Position numbers and translations under genes: made by a program
Part shown: positions 62,805-64,000 of the stretch, piece after piece
Layout: each line of letters begins with the position of its first letter
Position numbering within the stretch: the stretch's first letter is position 1
Assembly (NCBI GenBank): GCA_964536015.1
Contig: CAZHVS010000009.1
Span: 1 to 64,000 of the forward strand
DNA from: CAZHVS01 sp964536015
Lineage (GTDB): Bacteria; Bacteroidota; Ignavibacteria; Ignavibacteriales; Ignavibacteriaceae
Direction: 5' to 3'
Length of the DNA stretch: 64,000 nucleotides
The notes under the pieces: model-generated
Database searches by the model: none
What the model was told of the DNA's origin: nothing
The model's input: the letters and a program-made list of their open reading frames with translations, nothing else

Positions 62805-64000
62805 GAAAAATAATCTAAGAGCTCCAATAAGTCAGAGACCTTTGAAAGTTGAAGTAACAAAAGAAAAAGAAACTATCGGTGGAACTGTTTCAATTGAAAT
62901 TAACGATAAAAAAGTAACTGTTCCTTTCGGCACAACAATTCTTGAAGCATGTAAACAAAATTCAATTCATGTTCCGACATTGTGTTATCACGAAGATCTT
63001 TGTATAGCTGGTAACTGTCGCGTTTGCGTTGTTGAAGTAGAAGGAATGAAAACTCTTCAAACATCATGTTCTTTTCCTATCACCTCATCAATAAAGATTA
63101 AAACAAGTTCTGAGATGGTTCGTAAAGCAAGAAGACATATAATTGATCTTCTTTTAAGCGAACATTATGGCGATTGCTATGCTTGTGTTCGTAATAATAA
63201 TTGCGAACTTCAATCTCTTGCTAAAGAATATGGTGTTGATTCCTTTACATTTGGACACGTAAGTGCACCTTATCACGAAAAAGATTCCTCATCATTCTCT
63301 GTTCATAGGGATATGAATAAATGCGTTCTCTGCCGCAGATGCGTAAGAACCTGTATTGATTTGCAGGAGGTTGGTGTTCTTGAAGCTGTTAACAGAGGCG
63401 ATAAAACTAAAATCACAACTTTCTTAGATAAACCTCTTGCTGACGTTATTTGTATCAACTGCGGACAATGTATTAACCGCTGTCCTACCGGTGCATTATA
63501 CGCAAATGATCCTACTGATGAAGTATGGAAAGCAATTGATGATCCAACAAAGCATGTTGTAATTCAAACTGCTCCTTCTCCACGCGCAGCTATAGGAGAA
63601 GAATTTGGATTACCTGCAGGAATTTCTCTTACACAGGAATTAAACACTGCATTAAAGAGAATTGGTTTCGACAGAGTATTCGATACAAACTTTACTGCCG
63701 ATCTGACAATTATGGAAGAAGGAACAGAACTTCTTCACAGGTTAAAACACAAAATTGTTGATGGTGATACTTCTGTAAAACTTCCTCAATTTACATCATG
63801 TTCACCAGGCTGGGTAAAATATATTGAACATTTTTATCCTGAATATCTTGATCATCTTTCATCAGCTAAATCTCCTCAGCAGATGTTTGGTGCAATCATA
63901 AAAACATTTTATGCTCAGGAATACTGGATTGATCCAAAGAATATTGTTAGCGTTGCTTTGATGCCTTGCTCTGCTAAGAAATTTGAATGCAACCGACCGG
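62797..64000 (+). CDS. hydA: [FeFe] hydrogenase catalytic subunit, 3' end outside window
   Basis: The first 401 codons are readable from ATG 62797, which overlaps hydB by 8 bp; the gene continues past the window. Domains in order: a plant-type [2Fe-2S] domain (C63, C74, C77, C91), a His-ligated [4Fe-4S] (H123-x3-C127-x2-C130-x5-C136), a two-[4Fe-4S] ferredoxin (NKCVLCRRCVRTC and CINCGQCINRCP), and the H-domain with TSC335SPGW and MPC391SAKKFE. The third H-cluster motif lies beyond base 64000. The layout matches HydA of NAD(P)-linked multi-subunit hydrogenases. It makes or uses H2, with electrons passed by HydBC. Motif one has Ser where classical monomeric enzymes have a second Cys. Confidence 0.95.
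   Translation, partial: MNKKNNLRAPISQRPLKVEVTKEKETIGGTVSIEINDKKVTVPFGTTILEACKQNSIHVPTLCYHEDLCIAGNCRVCVVEVEGMKTLQTSCSFPITSSIKIKTSSEMVRKARRHIIDLLLSEHYGDCYACVRNNNCELQSLAKEYGVDSFTFGHVSAPYHEKDSSSFSVHRDMNKCVLCRRCVRTCIDLQEVGVLEAVNRGDKTKITTFLDKPLADVICINCGQCINRCPTGALYANDPTDEVWKAIDDPTKHVVIQTAPSPRAAIGEEFGLPAGISLTQELNTALKRIGFDRVFDTNFTADLTIMEEGTELLHRLKHKIVDGDTSVKLPQFTSCSPGWVKYIEHFYPEYLDHLSSAKSPQQMFGAIIKTFYAQEYWIDPKNIVSVALMPCSAKKFECNRP

Overview
The window is AT-rich (roughly one third G+C by eye) and gene-dense, and it looks like a member of the Ignavibacteria (Bacteroidota/Chlorobi group). The strongest evidence is a set of secreted proteins ending in the type IX secretion (T9SS) sorting domain with the NYPNPFNP signature, found at 1-537, 989-2560, 8664-11129 and 11700-15305, with a decayed copy at 60130-60678. 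A PorV/PorQ-like outer-membrane protein, a TonB receptor and an Lpt/Kdo lipopolysaccharide gene run show a didermic cell. A run of exactly 100 Ns at 19939-20038 shows that this is a draft scaffold. Many genes start with TTG or GTG, and Shine-Dalgarno-like purine runs are common.

Layout. 1-2701: two T9SS cargo genes sharing an identical 3' end, plus palindromic intergenic repeats. 2807-8506: a DUF5916-type outer-membrane protein, a Rieske protein, queG, trxB and a LOG-like protein. 8664-17848: a secreted NAGPA-type glycosidase, an aminoacyl-tRNA deacylase, and a minus-strand run of three exported peptidases (M14, VanX-like M15, gingipain-like C25). 18034-26506: TerB-like and macro-domain proteins, then a TonB receptor / large calcium-site-rich secreted protein / PorV-like trio. 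26634-33814: accB, accC, gcvH, guaA, TPR and periplasmic-binding proteins, radC. 33938-38405: a small coiled-coil lipoprotein, a LysM protein, phoH, mazG, ridA and a membrane acyltransferase-like protein. 38408-44006: ruvB followed by a Kdo/LPS-export run (kdsA, kdsD/kpsF, lptC, OstA-like, lptB). 44011-45495: a dicarboxylate/amino-acid symporter with an unusual insert. 45513-48209: an accessory patch with a DNA methyltransferase, a candidate PD-(D/E)XK nuclease, an AT-rich higher-order tandem repeat and an internally duplicated protein of unknown function. 48227-51544 (minus): an ABC membrane-domain-only protein and a sodium:solute symporter with a 70-residue membrane partner. 51818-55622: a PpiD/SurA-like chaperone, aroK and aroB.

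55777-64000 is the most interesting region. A sensor-type [FeFe] hydrogenase is fused to a histidine kinase. It is followed by a stand-alone receiver, a receiver-PAS-kinase, a second stand-alone receiver, and then an NAD-linked [FeFe] hydrogenase (HydC/NuoE-like, HydB/NuoF-like, HydA, cut by the window end). The likely logic is that H2 or redox state is read by the sensor hydrogenase and passed through a phosphorelay that controls the catalytic hydrogenase. No receiver in the window carries a DNA-binding domain, so the output is either encoded elsewhere or is not transcriptional. No tRNA, rRNA, CRISPR array or transposase was seen.
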